From Chloroflexota bacterium (GTDB lineage Bacteria > Chloroflexota > UBA11872): 64,000 nucleotides of DNA. The notes under the pieces are model-generated. The model was given only the letters and a program-made list of their open reading frames with translations, did not search any database and had not been told where the DNA came from. Shown one piece after another: positions 44,387 through 53,002 of this stretch. The stretch covers positions 1 to 64,000 of the forward strand of contig JAPOWQ010000074.1 in assembly GCA_026707585.1 (NCBI GenBank), in the 5' to 3' direction. The translations under genes were made by a program, and so were the position numbers. Position 1 is the first letter of the stretch. Each line of letters begins with the position of its first letter.

Positions 44387-46807
44387 GTGACAGCCGTGCC
44401 AGGTCGCCGTGAGGTGAAGGTGGGCTCCCAGAAGCGCGATCCCGTTTCCCGGATGGCGGAAGCGTGCTTCCGCGTGACCGGCATGCTCGACGTTGACGAA
44501 GCGTTACAGGCCCTGGTGGACGAGGCGCGGTCGATCACCGACGCCCGATACGGCGTACTGGTGACGTTTGACCACGACGGGAGCTTGGATGACTGGGTGA
44601 TGTCGGGGATGAGTCCCGAGGAGCGGCAAAGTTTGTCGACGCTGCCCGCCGGTCAGCAGCTCTTTGGCCACCTGAGACATCTCTCGGGCGCGCTGCGAGT
44701 CCAGAACCTCCAGAGCTACACCGCGTCGCTTGGCATTCCTGCCGACTCAATGCTGGCCGAGAGCTTTCTGGGCGCGCCGATGCGCCATCAGGGCCGACGC
44801 ATCGGATGCGTCTTCTTGGGCGGAAGACTCGATGGCGGTGAATTTACCCCGGAGAATGAGCGAATCCTCGAAATGTTCGCGTCCCACGCGGCGGTGGTGC
44901 TCACCAACGCCCGGTCGTATCGGGACGAACAGCGGGCTCGGCGCGAATTGGAGGCCCTGATCAACGACTCCCCACTCGGCGTCCTCGTGTTCGATGCCAC
45001 GACTGGAGATCTGCTCACGGTCAACGAAGAGGCGCGCAGAATCGTCGGCCTTCGAGGTCAGGGCCATTCGCTGGCCATGTTGTTGGAGACGCTCACGTTT
45101 CAGCGCCCGGACGGGCGTGAGATTGGCCTGGACGAGCTACCACTCACGCACGCCATCACCGCCGGTACCACCGTGCGCGCCGAAGAGATAGTCATCTCGC
45201 ATGCCCACGGCCCTCCGGTCAGCACGCTGGTCAATGCGCGGCCAATCTACTCCGACGACGGCGCGATCGTATCGGTCGTTGCCACGATCCAGGACATGAC
45301 GCCCCTGGAAGAGGTCGAACGACAGCGGTCAGAGTTCCTGGGAACCGTGAGCCGCGGCCTGCGAACACCGCTCGCGACCATCAAGGGCTCGACCGCCTCG
45401 GTGTTGGCGTCGGCTTCCACGCCCGACCCGGCCGAAATGCTTCACTTCCTTCAAATCATCGACGAGCAGGCGGATCACCTGCGCGGATTGACCGCCGACC
45501 TACTCGATGTTTCGAGAATCGAGACTGGAGAATTGCAGATTGCTCCGCGGCCCATCGATCTCGAGGCCCTGGTAACCGACGTCGTCGCCGACTTCCGGAA
45601 CGGTAGAGCCCACCAGCAGATCCAACTGAATATTCCCGGCCATCTGCCACGCATCGGCGCTGATCGAACGAGAATCGGTCAGGTGCTGAGCAATCTGATC
45701 GAGAACGCTGCGTACCTCTCTCCGCCTGCGTCCACGATCACCGTTTCAGCCTCCGAGGAGGCGGCGCATGTGGCGGTCTCGGTCGCCAACGAAGGCATCG
45801 GGATTTCAAGCGACCGCCTGCCGCACGTGTTCAGCAAGTTTTTTCAGCTCGCGGCCGGAGATGACCAATCGAGCAACACAGGCTTGAATCTTGCGATCTG
45901 CAAAGGCCTCGTTGAAGCCCACGGAGGCCGGATTTGGGCCGAGAGTCAGGGACCTACGGATGGCTCGCAATTCACTTTCACAATTCCCACGACAGCGCCC
46001 GAAGATGAGCAACCCGCCGACGGCGATCGCCTTGCCAGGGCAAAAGGTGCAGCGCAAAGCCGGCCAAGCCGGAAAGAGCAGATTCTTGCCGTCGACAGGG
46101 ATCGCCGGCTCCTGCGATCGATTAGCGACGCGCTCCTGCGGGAAGGCTTCTCACCCTCAATCGCCACGGCGACCGCGGATCTCTCAGAGATTGTCCAGGC
46201 GCAACGGCCGGACCTTGTGCTGTTGGACGCCACCCTCCTGCATATCGACGCCGCCCGCCCGGGCCGGCACGTGTCAGAAGTCCTGGACGCACCAGTGATT
46301 CTGCTCTCGGAGCGCGGACCCCAGTGGGACATCGCCTCGGCATTTGACATGGGAGCCGTCGATTACATTGAAAAGCCGTTCTCCACCACCGAGGTCACGG
46401 CCCGGGTTAAGGTAGCCCTGCGACGACGATCCCAGTTATCCGCCGGCGAAGTCACGCGCAATTTCGTGCTCAGAGATCTGACCATCGACTACCACGCGCG
46501 GGCGGTCGCTGTGGCACAGAGTCCGATTCAATTGACCGCAACTGAATACCAGCTTCTTCTTGAGCTCTCGATGAATGCTGGCCGCGTGTTGACCCACGAC
46601 TACCTTCTCCAGAAAGTCTGGGGCAAAGGCTACGCCGGAAACTCACAGTTGCTTCGCACCTATATTCGCTATCTGCGAAACAAGATCGGTGACGATGCCC
46701 GGGATCCCCGCTACATATTCACCGTACCTAGGGTCGGCTACCGAATGCCGACACAAGCGAGACTTCCCGACCATCCCGATGCACGACACCCCGCGTCCCA
46801 AGCCTAA
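44387..46807 (+). CDS. Hybrid sensor protein: GAF-PAS-histidine kinase-receiver-winged helix, with damaged kinase motifs
   Basis: Encodes 806 residues from a GTG at 44387. Order: GAF (~25-180), PAS (~190-300), HisKA (~312-380), HATPase (~425-540), receiver (~567-685) and OmpR-type winged helix (~700-795, ending RVGYRMPTQ). The phospho-acceptor box reads VSRGLRTPL, with Arg323 where SHELRTPL has His. The ATP site is also altered: VANEGIGIS has Asn468 for the usual Asp, and GLNLAI has Asn501 for Gly. The receiver keeps Asp614 (LVLLDATLL), a Ser in ILLSERG and Lys in YIEKPF, but its acidic pocket is VDRD (Arg571). It may act as a ligand-sensing DNA-binding protein without autokinase, or be phosphorylated by another kinase. 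The same layout left a remnant at 3589-4278. Confidence 0.85.
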   Translation: MTAVPGRREVKVGSQKRDPVSRMAEACFRVTGMLDVDEALQALVDEARSITDARYGVLVTFDHDGSLDDWVMSGMSPEERQSLSTLPAGQQLFGHLRHLSGALRVQNLQSYTASLGIPADSMLAESFLGAPMRHQGRRIGCVFLGGRLDGGEFTPENERILEMFASHAAVVLTNARSYRDEQRARRELEALINDSPLGVLVFDATTGDLLTVNEEARRIVGLRGQGHSLAMLLETLTFQRPDGREIGLDELPLTHAITAGTTVRAEEIVISHAHGPPVSTLVNARPIYSDDGAIVSVVATIQDMTPLEEVERQRSEFLGTVSRGLRTPLATIKGSTASVLASASTPDPAEMLHFLQIIDEQADHLRGLTADLLDVSRIETGELQIAPRPIDLEALVTDVVADFRNGRAHQQIQLNIPGHLPRIGADRTRIGQVLSNLIENAAYLSPPASTITVSASEEAAHVAVSVANEGIGISSDRLPHVFSKFFQLAAGDDQSSNTGLNLAICKGLVEAHGGRIWAESQGPTDGSQFTFTIPTTAPEDEQPADGDRLARAKGAAQSRPSRKEQILAVDRDRRLLRSISDALLREGFSPSIATATADLSEIVQAQRPDLVLLDATLLHIDAARPGRHVSEVLDAPVILLSERGPQWDIASAFDMGAVDYIEKPFSTTEVTARVKVALRRRSQLSAGEVTRNFVLRDLTIDYHARAVAVAQSPIQLTATEYQLLLELSMNAGRVLTHDYLLQKVWGKGYAGNSQLLRTYIRYLRNKIGDDARDPRYIFTVPRVGYRMPTQARLPDHPDARHPASQA

Positions 46808-46857
46808 AGCACGGATCCGTTATGGGATACATCGGAAAGAAATGATCTGACGATCAA

Positions 46858-47709
46858 ATGGCTGTTCGTATTGTAACTGACAGTGTTGCTGATTTGCCGC
46901 CTTCGGTTGCTAAGGAGGCGAACATCACAGTCGTTCCTCTCTACGTCCATATTGGCGAAGCTACATTCCTTGACGGCGTAGAACTGAATGCTGATCAATT
47001 CTACTCGCACCTTGCTCGTTCGACCAATCTTCCAAGAACCTCTCAGCCATCTATATCCGACTTCAAGCGCGAGTATCAGAAGATATTAGACGAGGGTCAT
47101 CAGGTTCTCTCAATTCACGTGAGCTCGAAACTAAGCGGCACATATAACTCTGCCGTCCAAGCGAGGTATTTGTGCAGCAATCCGGCCGCCGTTGACGTAA
47201 TCGATTCACAACTCGCCGGCGGTGCGCTGGCTCTTCTTACTCTCGGAGCCGCTACCTGGGCTTCCCATACCGCTGACCTTGAAGGATTGGCGCACCGTGT
47301 GCGCTTCGCTATTCCGCGTCACGAGTGCTTTGTTATGGTCGATACACTCAAGTATCTGCAAATGGGCGGCCGCATCGGAATGGCACAGGCGTTTCTTGGT
47401 GGCATGCTTCGGTTCAAACCGATCGTCTGCATTCGCAATGGCGAAACAAGTCCGGTCGCACGGCCGCGCACCCGGAAACGAGCTCTGGCTCGCTTGGTTG
47501 AGATCGTAAGAGAGCAAGCACCAATTGATCTGCTACACATCAGCTACACGACCGGTGCGGAAGTAGCGGCAAACTTCACAAGAGAGTTGGTTGACGTGGT
47601 GACTCCAGATGCTATTGTACAGTCCCGCTTCGGCCCCGTCCTTGGCACGCACCTGGGTCCCAATGCCATCGCTGTCGCCTTTCGCCGTACCTTCAACTAC
47701 GCAAGTTAA
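46858..47709 (+). CDS. DegV family fatty-acid-binding protein
   Basis: Encodes 283 residues, full length for the family. Hallmarks: N-terminal VRIVTDSVADLPPSVAKE, then VPLYVHIGEATFLDGVEL, PRTSQPSISDF, the SSKLSGTYNSAVQA loop with the conserved Ser/Gly lining the lipid head-group site, VIDSQLAGGALAL, LKYLQMGGRIG, KPIVCIRNGE, and the C-terminal GPVLGTHLGPNAIAVAF. DegV/FakB proteins hold a fatty acid for transfer or phosphorylation by FakA; no FakA gene is in the window. It lies 50 nt after the hybrid sensor gene but is lower in GC, so common transcription is uncertain. Confidence 0.93.
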   Translation: MAVRIVTDSVADLPPSVAKEANITVVPLYVHIGEATFLDGVELNADQFYSHLARSTNLPRTSQPSISDFKREYQKILDEGHQVLSIHVSSKLSGTYNSAVQARYLCSNPAAVDVIDSQLAGGALALLTLGAATWASHTADLEGLAHRVRFAIPRHECFVMVDTLKYLQMGGRIGMAQAFLGGMLRFKPIVCIRNGETSPVARPRTRKRALARLVEIVREQAPIDLLHISYTTGAEVAANFTRELVDVVTPDAIVQSRFGPVLGTHLGPNAIAVAFRRTFNYAS

Positions 47710-47815
47710 AAGCAAGGCTCACCTTCCCAAGGCCATCGTAGGGCCCGATAAGCCGCATGGCGCCGACACACTCTTGCTCAGCATACAGCCATGCTCATTT
47801 GCGTAGCCAAATTTG

Positions 47816-47836
47816 GCCGTAAGTTCAATTTACGGC
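47816..47836. terminator. Hairpin between convergent DegV and response-regulator genes
   Basis: GCCGTAA (47816-47822) pairs perfectly with TTACGGC (47830-47836) across a 7-nt loop. It sits between two converging genes but lacks a T-run, so it may be a weak bidirectional terminator or an operator-like site. Confidence 0.4.
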
Positions 47837-47991
47837 AGAAGTCCAAATCGAATCCAATGTCGATGACCAAGGACGCAACTCAACGCCGCGCCTGATTGTC
47901 AGTCACTCTAGTAGATCTGCGTATGTGGAGGCTGTCACGCTCCCCAACACAACTCAGCGTATAGCCGGTCCGATTACACACTGTCCTCTAA

Positions 47992-48690
47992 TTACTGAGC
48001 AGACGAATTCAAATCATCACTTAATTCGCTACTATCATCCAAAAGACCATTGCGAACTGCCCAAACGACAATCTCCTGCTTCGTTGAGTAACCAAGTTTG
48101 TCCTGGATTCGATACACGGCATTCCTTATGGTTAACGGGCTGTTTCCTCTTGCCTCGGCAATCTCGCTGTAGGAATTACCCTGTGCAAACAACGTAAGTA
48201 TTTCTTGCTCCCTGACCGTTAGGCCCCCGGTCGAACTCGCGCGCGATTGACGTGTCGGCGCTCGAATACCGGAAAACACACGACGCACGACATCAATCGG
48301 CAGTCTCGCTCCACCGACGGAAACCTCGCGTACTGCGCTCAGAAACTCATCTGTGCCAGTAAACTTCTGCAGATAGCCGGTTGCTCCCGCCGCAACGGCG
48401 TTGATCACAGCGTCCTCTTCAGTCGACGCCGTCAGGATCAACACTCGAGTCTCCGGCAGTTTGCCCATAATCTCCCTACACGATTCCACTCCGTCTTTAT
48501 TTGGCATCAGAACATCCATAACCACGACATCTGGAGACAGCGACATCGCCGCCTCCACCGCAGTCAGCCCGTCGTCGGCTTCCCCGACGACCCTAATGTC
48601 GCCGGTATCTTCAAGAATACGGCGAAGACCGTCGCGCACGATTGAGTGGTCGTCCACCAGCAACACTTTGATATCGGTAGCTTCAGACAA
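47992..48690 (-). CDS. NarL/LuxR-type response regulator
   Basis: Encodes 232 residues. The start is a TTG at 48690: it lies 1 nt after the kinase stop and is preceded by AAGGGGGAT, a strong ribosome-binding site inside the kinase's last codons; no ATG fits. The receiver has LLVDDHS, the phospho-acceptor Asp59 (VVVMDVLMPNKDG), LTAS and YLQKFTG (conserved Lys). The C-terminal HTH (LTVREQEILTLFAQGNSYSE, then NSPLTIRNAVYRIQDKLGYS) is of LuxR/NarL type, although the recognition helix has TIRNAVYRI instead of the usual TVKxHV. It is the cognate regulator of the upstream kinase; targets are unknown. Confidence 0.93.
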   Translation of the reverse strand: MSEATDIKVLLVDDHSIVRDGLRRILEDTGDIRVVGEADDGLTAVEAAMSLSPDVVVMDVLMPNKDGVESCREIMGKLPETRVLILTASTEEDAVINAVAAGATGYLQKFTGTDEFLSAVREVSVGGARLPIDVVRRVFSGIRAPTRQSRASSTGGLTVREQEILTLFAQGNSYSEIAEARGNSPLTIRNAVYRIQDKLGYSTKQEIVVWAVRNGLLDDSSELSDDLNSSAQ

Positions 48691-48691
48691 A

Positions 48692-49918
48692 TTAATCCCC
48701 CTTCGGCAGCTGTGCGTACGGAATCTCGCAGACCACTGCCGTGCCTACAAGCGCCTCGCCTGACTGGACCGACAACCTACCGCCAATCCGCTCGGCGTCC
48801 GACCGCATGTTAGGAATACCATGGCCGCGTACCTCGAAATCATCTGGAAGGCCAATACCGTTATCACGCACCGTGAGCCGAATCCTAGCCGAATCAAACT
48901 CCAGAATCACATCCACCGAGGTCGCCTCGGCATGTCGAAATGCATTCGTCAGCGCATTGTGGGCAACCGAATATAGAACCGCTCGAGTCTCCACATCCAG
49001 TTCCTCCTCACCACCCGAAATCGATAATTCCGCCGGTACGGATGTGATCGCGGTAAATGTACCGATATGGCTACGAAGCACATCACCAATAGTCTTGCCT
49101 TCGAAGATGCTGGCCATATTGAGAGGTTTTCGCAGTTCCCACATTGCAGACTTTGCAAGATTAGACGTCGCCTCCAGTGTCGACATCAATTGCTCGTTAG
49201 ACTTGTCCGCTAGATCGATAGCAGACTCGATTCCAAGGTTCACCATATATGCCGCCTGCGCGGAGGTGTCGTGAATTGTGCGAGACACGCGCACCCGGTC
49301 CTCGAGCAACAATCGTTCACTCCTTACAGCCGCGCGTCTCCGAATCCGCTCAATCCGGCTAATCAGATTGACTACTAGTACCACCAGATACATTGTCAGA
49401 ATTCTTGCAAAAAGCACCTTCTCTTCCCGCATCTCAATATCCACTCCCGAGCCCACGAATACACTAATTGCCGTGTAAATCAGAGCAACAAGAGTCGTCC
49501 ACATGACCCACATCACTATGGACGTGAATGCAACGGCAATCAAAGCAAGTGACGGGTAAAATGCTACAAAGAAAAAGTGCTCGAAGCCATTTCCGATTGT
49601 GATAACGGAGGCTATCATAAACACTTCGATCGCGCTTGCTACAAGCATCCAACTCCATGATATTGGCTTCTTCAGCAACAGTCGGACGTGTAAACCGAGA
49701 TTCAGAGTGAGAAATGCAACGGCAAGCAATGAGAGAGCCGTGTATGAATAAAGATCGATCGCCGGCCGGTACGCAAGCAAGAAAAGGCAACCCGATAAGA
49801 ATATCCATCTCGCCCAAACGGCAACTTTAGCCGCGTGCTGGATCTCGTCGGGATGAGTACGCGCGTTCCCTTCAAGCCACTGCCAAATGGCCGTGGTCCA
49901 GCGCTTAGCAGCGACCAT
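48692..49918 (-). CDS. Membrane sensor histidine kinase of the NarX/DesK (HisKA_3) type
   Basis: Encodes 408 residues from an ATG at 49918. Residues ~35-190 contain five or six membrane helices (WIFLSGCLFLLAYRP, ALSLLAVAFLTLNLGL, LTMYLVVLVVNLIS), with no large periplasmic loop, so it probably senses within or near the membrane. The phospho-acceptor is His216 in SRTIHDTSAQAAY, typical of HisKA_3. The ATP domain is intact: HNALTNAFRHA, DNGIGLP, GHGIPNMRSDAERIGG. It overlaps no other gene and is followed by its regulator after 1 nt, so the two are translationally coupled. DNA of this operon is lower in GC than the PKS and giant-repeat genes. Confidence 0.93.
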   Translation of the reverse strand: MVAAKRWTTAIWQWLEGNARTHPDEIQHAAKVAVWARWIFLSGCLFLLAYRPAIDLYSYTALSLLAVAFLTLNLGLHVRLLLKKPISWSWMLVASAIEVFMIASVITIGNGFEHFFFVAFYPSLALIAVAFTSIVMWVMWTTLVALIYTAISVFVGSGVDIEMREEKVLFARILTMYLVVLVVNLISRIERIRRRAAVRSERLLLEDRVRVSRTIHDTSAQAAYMVNLGIESAIDLADKSNEQLMSTLEATSNLAKSAMWELRKPLNMASIFEGKTIGDVLRSHIGTFTAITSVPAELSISGGEEELDVETRAVLYSVAHNALTNAFRHAEATSVDVILEFDSARIRLTVRDNGIGLPDDFEVRGHGIPNMRSDAERIGGRLSVQSGEALVGTAVVCEIPYAQLPKGD

Positions 49919-51969
49919 GCTGGTTCACTCTCCGAACCCTGGCCGCTAGCGGCAGTTCATGTCCTACTCGGGCTCGACGCGGTGAGAGCATAGACATGAC
50001 CATATTGTGGGACAAGTTATATCGCAACCTAACACCACCGGGTACCAACGGTGCCATCATCATGCTGACACCTGATCTATACCCCCCACAATGCCATAGG
50101 AACCCTAACTGGGTTCAGTGATACTCTCACCGAGGGTACCAAGAGACCAATACAGTTTGTCCGTTGAGTCTCGATGGTATTGAGAAACCATGCATGCACA
50201 AGAAGTATATCGCAGAGCTAGCAAACCTGTCTGCAAGCAAGTAGCACTCAATGCCTCTCGTCCCTTCGACGAGCCACCCACATGCCTACTCGACCTCACC
50301 TGAACATAGTCGAGCTGTAGCACCCAGCTTGTAACGTTTATAACGTTCGCAGCGCACTCTGGGATGGGTCGTACGCGTGGCGAGAGTCTCGGGTCGATTG
50401 CCCGGTCGAGTCACGCTTGGGCAGACGGTGCCAGCAGCCCAGTGCTGTCAACAGACGCTCGGGCCGCACGCCGTGCAGGGTTTGCGGGACTCGCCGGCAC
50501 GCAAGTGGCTCCGCTAAAGGCAGTGGTCCGCGGCCGAAGCCGATAGCCAAGAGTCCTTCAATGTCGTGGGAGTCCCATTCATCCGGTCCCAGCGAACTGC
50601 TCAGTACTCCTGGGAGCAACGTCCGCCGGTTGCCGGCGGCGCGTCCACAGGCGGTACAGGCGTTGCTGGAGCGGGCGTCCCGGAGATCAACTCCCACTGC
50701 AGCGTCTCGGGAGGTTTTCGAAGACTCTCCAATCGCCCACGCCGGTCGCTTCATTCCGACGTAGATCAATGCCCACACCACAAGCGATTGCTTGGACTTG
50801 GGGCCAACTGGAGCGTTGACCTCGGCCGAATACGCACGTCCGGAATCGACGCTCTTCTTTCGCAACTCCAAGCCGACTACCGAGCCCACTCCAAAGTTGG
50901 AAGCAATTGGCCGGCGACTGTTGCGCTTAGTCGCGGAGAACCACGCTGTCCGTCCATTGCGGCCAGTGACGATCCGGCGGATGAGGTTCAGGGCTTGAGC
51001 GCAAGTCCCGACCACCGAGTGACTGCGGCTGGAATCGGTCGGTGCAAGGCGTCCAGCTCAGACGACGCAACACGTGAGTATTGCGGAATCCAGGACTCCC
51101 CGGCTCATCCAAGTCTGCGAGACTCGCAGCGAACGGTAAACGTCGCGGCTCTCTGGCCGAGCACGTCTACGAGGAATGTGCACTAACCGGGCCAAGCGAT
51201 GAGGTCAGCTGATCGCCGGACCCACCAATCTGAATCGACTGACATCATTTCGCCCGGCCACAAGCTCGACTTGCGCGCTTGGACAGAGGACCTGATCCCC
51301 GCACGGTGAGGTGCGCCGCCGGCTGCCGATCCGAAACGGCGTTGACCCACCGGCCGGCGCGCCGCCGAAACAGGCCTGGGGCCCAAGGCTGTCGAGTTGG
51401 AGGTCGTGGTCGGCCGCAGCGAGACGCGGCACATGAAGCTGTTTTCCACGTCCAACCGACCGTATTGGGCGCCGGCGCTCAGGTACCTGAGCGCCCAGTT
51501 GCCACCGGCAAGTCCGCGACACGATCGCCCGGAGTCGAGGTCCTCGCGACGAAACTCCGCCTCCACGGCGGCCTTGAGAACCGGGCGCTCGTCATGGCTG
51601 CTGTGGACGTATGCGCCGCACGCATCCGCCGCGGTCCGTCGCTTTGCCACGCGAAGGCGCATCCCCCTGGCAACGGCCACTCACGCTGATTCGGAACTTG
51701 GTGCAATCCCCGCCGCTCTCGTCGGTGTATACGTCAACACTGAGCCACTCCTTGAACTCGCACCGTGCGCCGGCGCCAAACGCCGCCCGATCGGCAGCCA
51801 AGCGGGCCAACTGGTCGTGGCGTCACCGCCGAGGGCAAGACCTGAGTTAGACACGAGTAGCACGTATCGTCCTCCCCGGCTGCTCCGCATCCCGAGTTAC
51901 GGAATCTCCCGGTCTCGATGTCATCCTGCTGATCGCCCGGTACGGACATGTAGGCGTCCAAGTCCTGCG
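49919..51969. other. Two kilobases without a supportable gene
   Basis: Open frames on both strands overlap and lack recognisable motifs. Some minus-strand stretches look faintly protein-like (e.g. EFKEWLSVDVYTDESGGDC near 51740; KSKQSLVVWALIYVGMKRP near 50780) but have no coherent frame. The segment 49980-50330 is less GC-rich and contains short hairpins such as AACCC/GGGTT (50101-50115). With the decayed recombinase on its right, this is probably degenerating mobile-element DNA. Confidence 0.45.
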
Positions 51970-51994
51970 CCGCCGACCGCTAAGAGGTCGGCGG
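51970..51994 (-). terminator. 9-bp perfect hairpin at the end of the recombinase remnant
   Basis: CCGCCGACC (51970-51978) pairs with GGTCGGCGG (51986-51994) across a 7-nt loop and overlaps the recombinase stop codon at 51980-51982. No T-run follows; it may be a terminator remnant or part of an attachment site. Confidence 0.45.
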
Positions 51995-52553
51995 AGCGTG
52001 GGCGTAGAGATTCCCAGTCGTTGTGTTTGTGCGATGGCCCAGGCGCGCGCTAATCACGGGAAGTGCGTGCCCATGCGCAATCAGCAGCGAGACGTCGGGC
52101 GCAAATCGTGGAGCCGTATCGATGATGATAGACGAGCCCGCTCGAATGCTGCATTGACCCACCTATGTACCCCGCTGACGTGCAGCGGCCGACCAGCAGC
52201 GTCGGCAAAATCGAGGCACCGGCAGGACGCAGCGTCCGCAGCGCGACGCTGCTGGGAAACCTGTCATATCCTCTGTTGTTACAGGGCTTCCAGGCGGAGC
52301 ACGACTAAGTCCACGCGTCGCTCGTGCTGGGGCGTTGTCGGTCCAAAACGTGCCCGCGGCCAGGCAAGTGCGTCAAGCCCCGGCGCGCGATGACGCTATC
52401 CCAGTCAAATTCGACATCCGCCCGGCGCAGGCCCCGGAGTTCGCCGCGACACAGTCCGCCGAGCGCCGCAAGCACCAGCAGCGCATCGACCGGCGGCGAC
52501 TGTTTCGTCTCAAAGAGCCGCCGGAATGCCGGGCGGTTCAGCTCCGTAATTCC
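51980..52553 (-). pseudogene. Tyrosine recombinase (phage-type integrase), catalytic domain remnant with frameshifts
   Basis: Reading down from 52553: LNRPAFRRLFETKQSP, LLVLAALGGLCRGELRGLRR (catalytic Arg of the RGEL box), ADVEFDWDSVIARRGLTHLP. A frameshift/stop follows near 52310, with RRVDLVVLRLEAL in another frame. Then VNAAFERARL, HDLR (the HxxR box), a further shift, and SLLIAHGHALPVISARLGHR (LGH) and NLYAH (nucleophile Tyr) to the stop at 51980. All four catalytic elements are traceable across three frames, so this is a recently inactivated gene rather than a chance match. The N-terminal arm-binding and core-binding regions are missing. It points away from the tRNA-Leu fragment 130 nt to its right, the usual integrase position beside an attachment site. 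Confidence 0.8.
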
Positions 52554-52684
52554 ACGCTGCGGCCTACGTGGCTATTCGCGGGTTGCTGCTAGGCTTGGGA
52601 CGACTCGACGGTCGGCGGTGCTCAGTTGGGTCCGCCGAACTTATTAGTCGATCACGCTGGGGGCAATCGCCCGGGCCGGCAGAC

Positions 52685-52738
52685 TTGAGGGGTTAGCGGC
52701 CTTCGGGCTGCGCAGAATCGAGTCCCTCTCTCGGCACT
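52685..52738 (+). tRNA. Degenerate 3' half of tRNA-Leu(GAG), second attachment-site relic
   Basis: TTGAGGGG, TTAGCGGCCTTCGGGCTGC and TCGAGTCCC...CTCGGCA match the fragment at 16572-16626 at most positions. The T-arm no longer pairs (GCAGA against CCCTC) and the CCA end is CTC. GGCAGAC just upstream (52676-52684) resembles a leucine tRNA D-loop, so part of the 5' half may survive in shortened form. Not a functional tRNA. Confidence 0.65.
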
Positions 52739-53002
52739 CGATCCACCGCATTTTGCGCCACATGCTGGACGGCGGTCATCGAGTCGGTATCTGAAGGCGC
52801 CCGTGTGGCTGAAGTGCGCTGGCAGCGGGGCTCTGTCGCCTGACTTGGCGCCCGTCAACAGTCGCGGGCGTTCGGACATTAAGATATGAGGTGCGTGCAT
52901 TGATTCCTAGGCGGACACTGAGCGCGACGTGAACCGACGTCAAAGCCACGCGCTACCAGTGAGGAGACATGCTGTTATGGGCTTCAGACCGGCGAGAAGA
53001 AC

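Noticed and set aside
50338-51680. Minus-strand frames of 165-225 codons
   Set aside because: No domain, no ribosome-binding site, overlapping alternatives of equal length; probably chance frames in decaying DNA.
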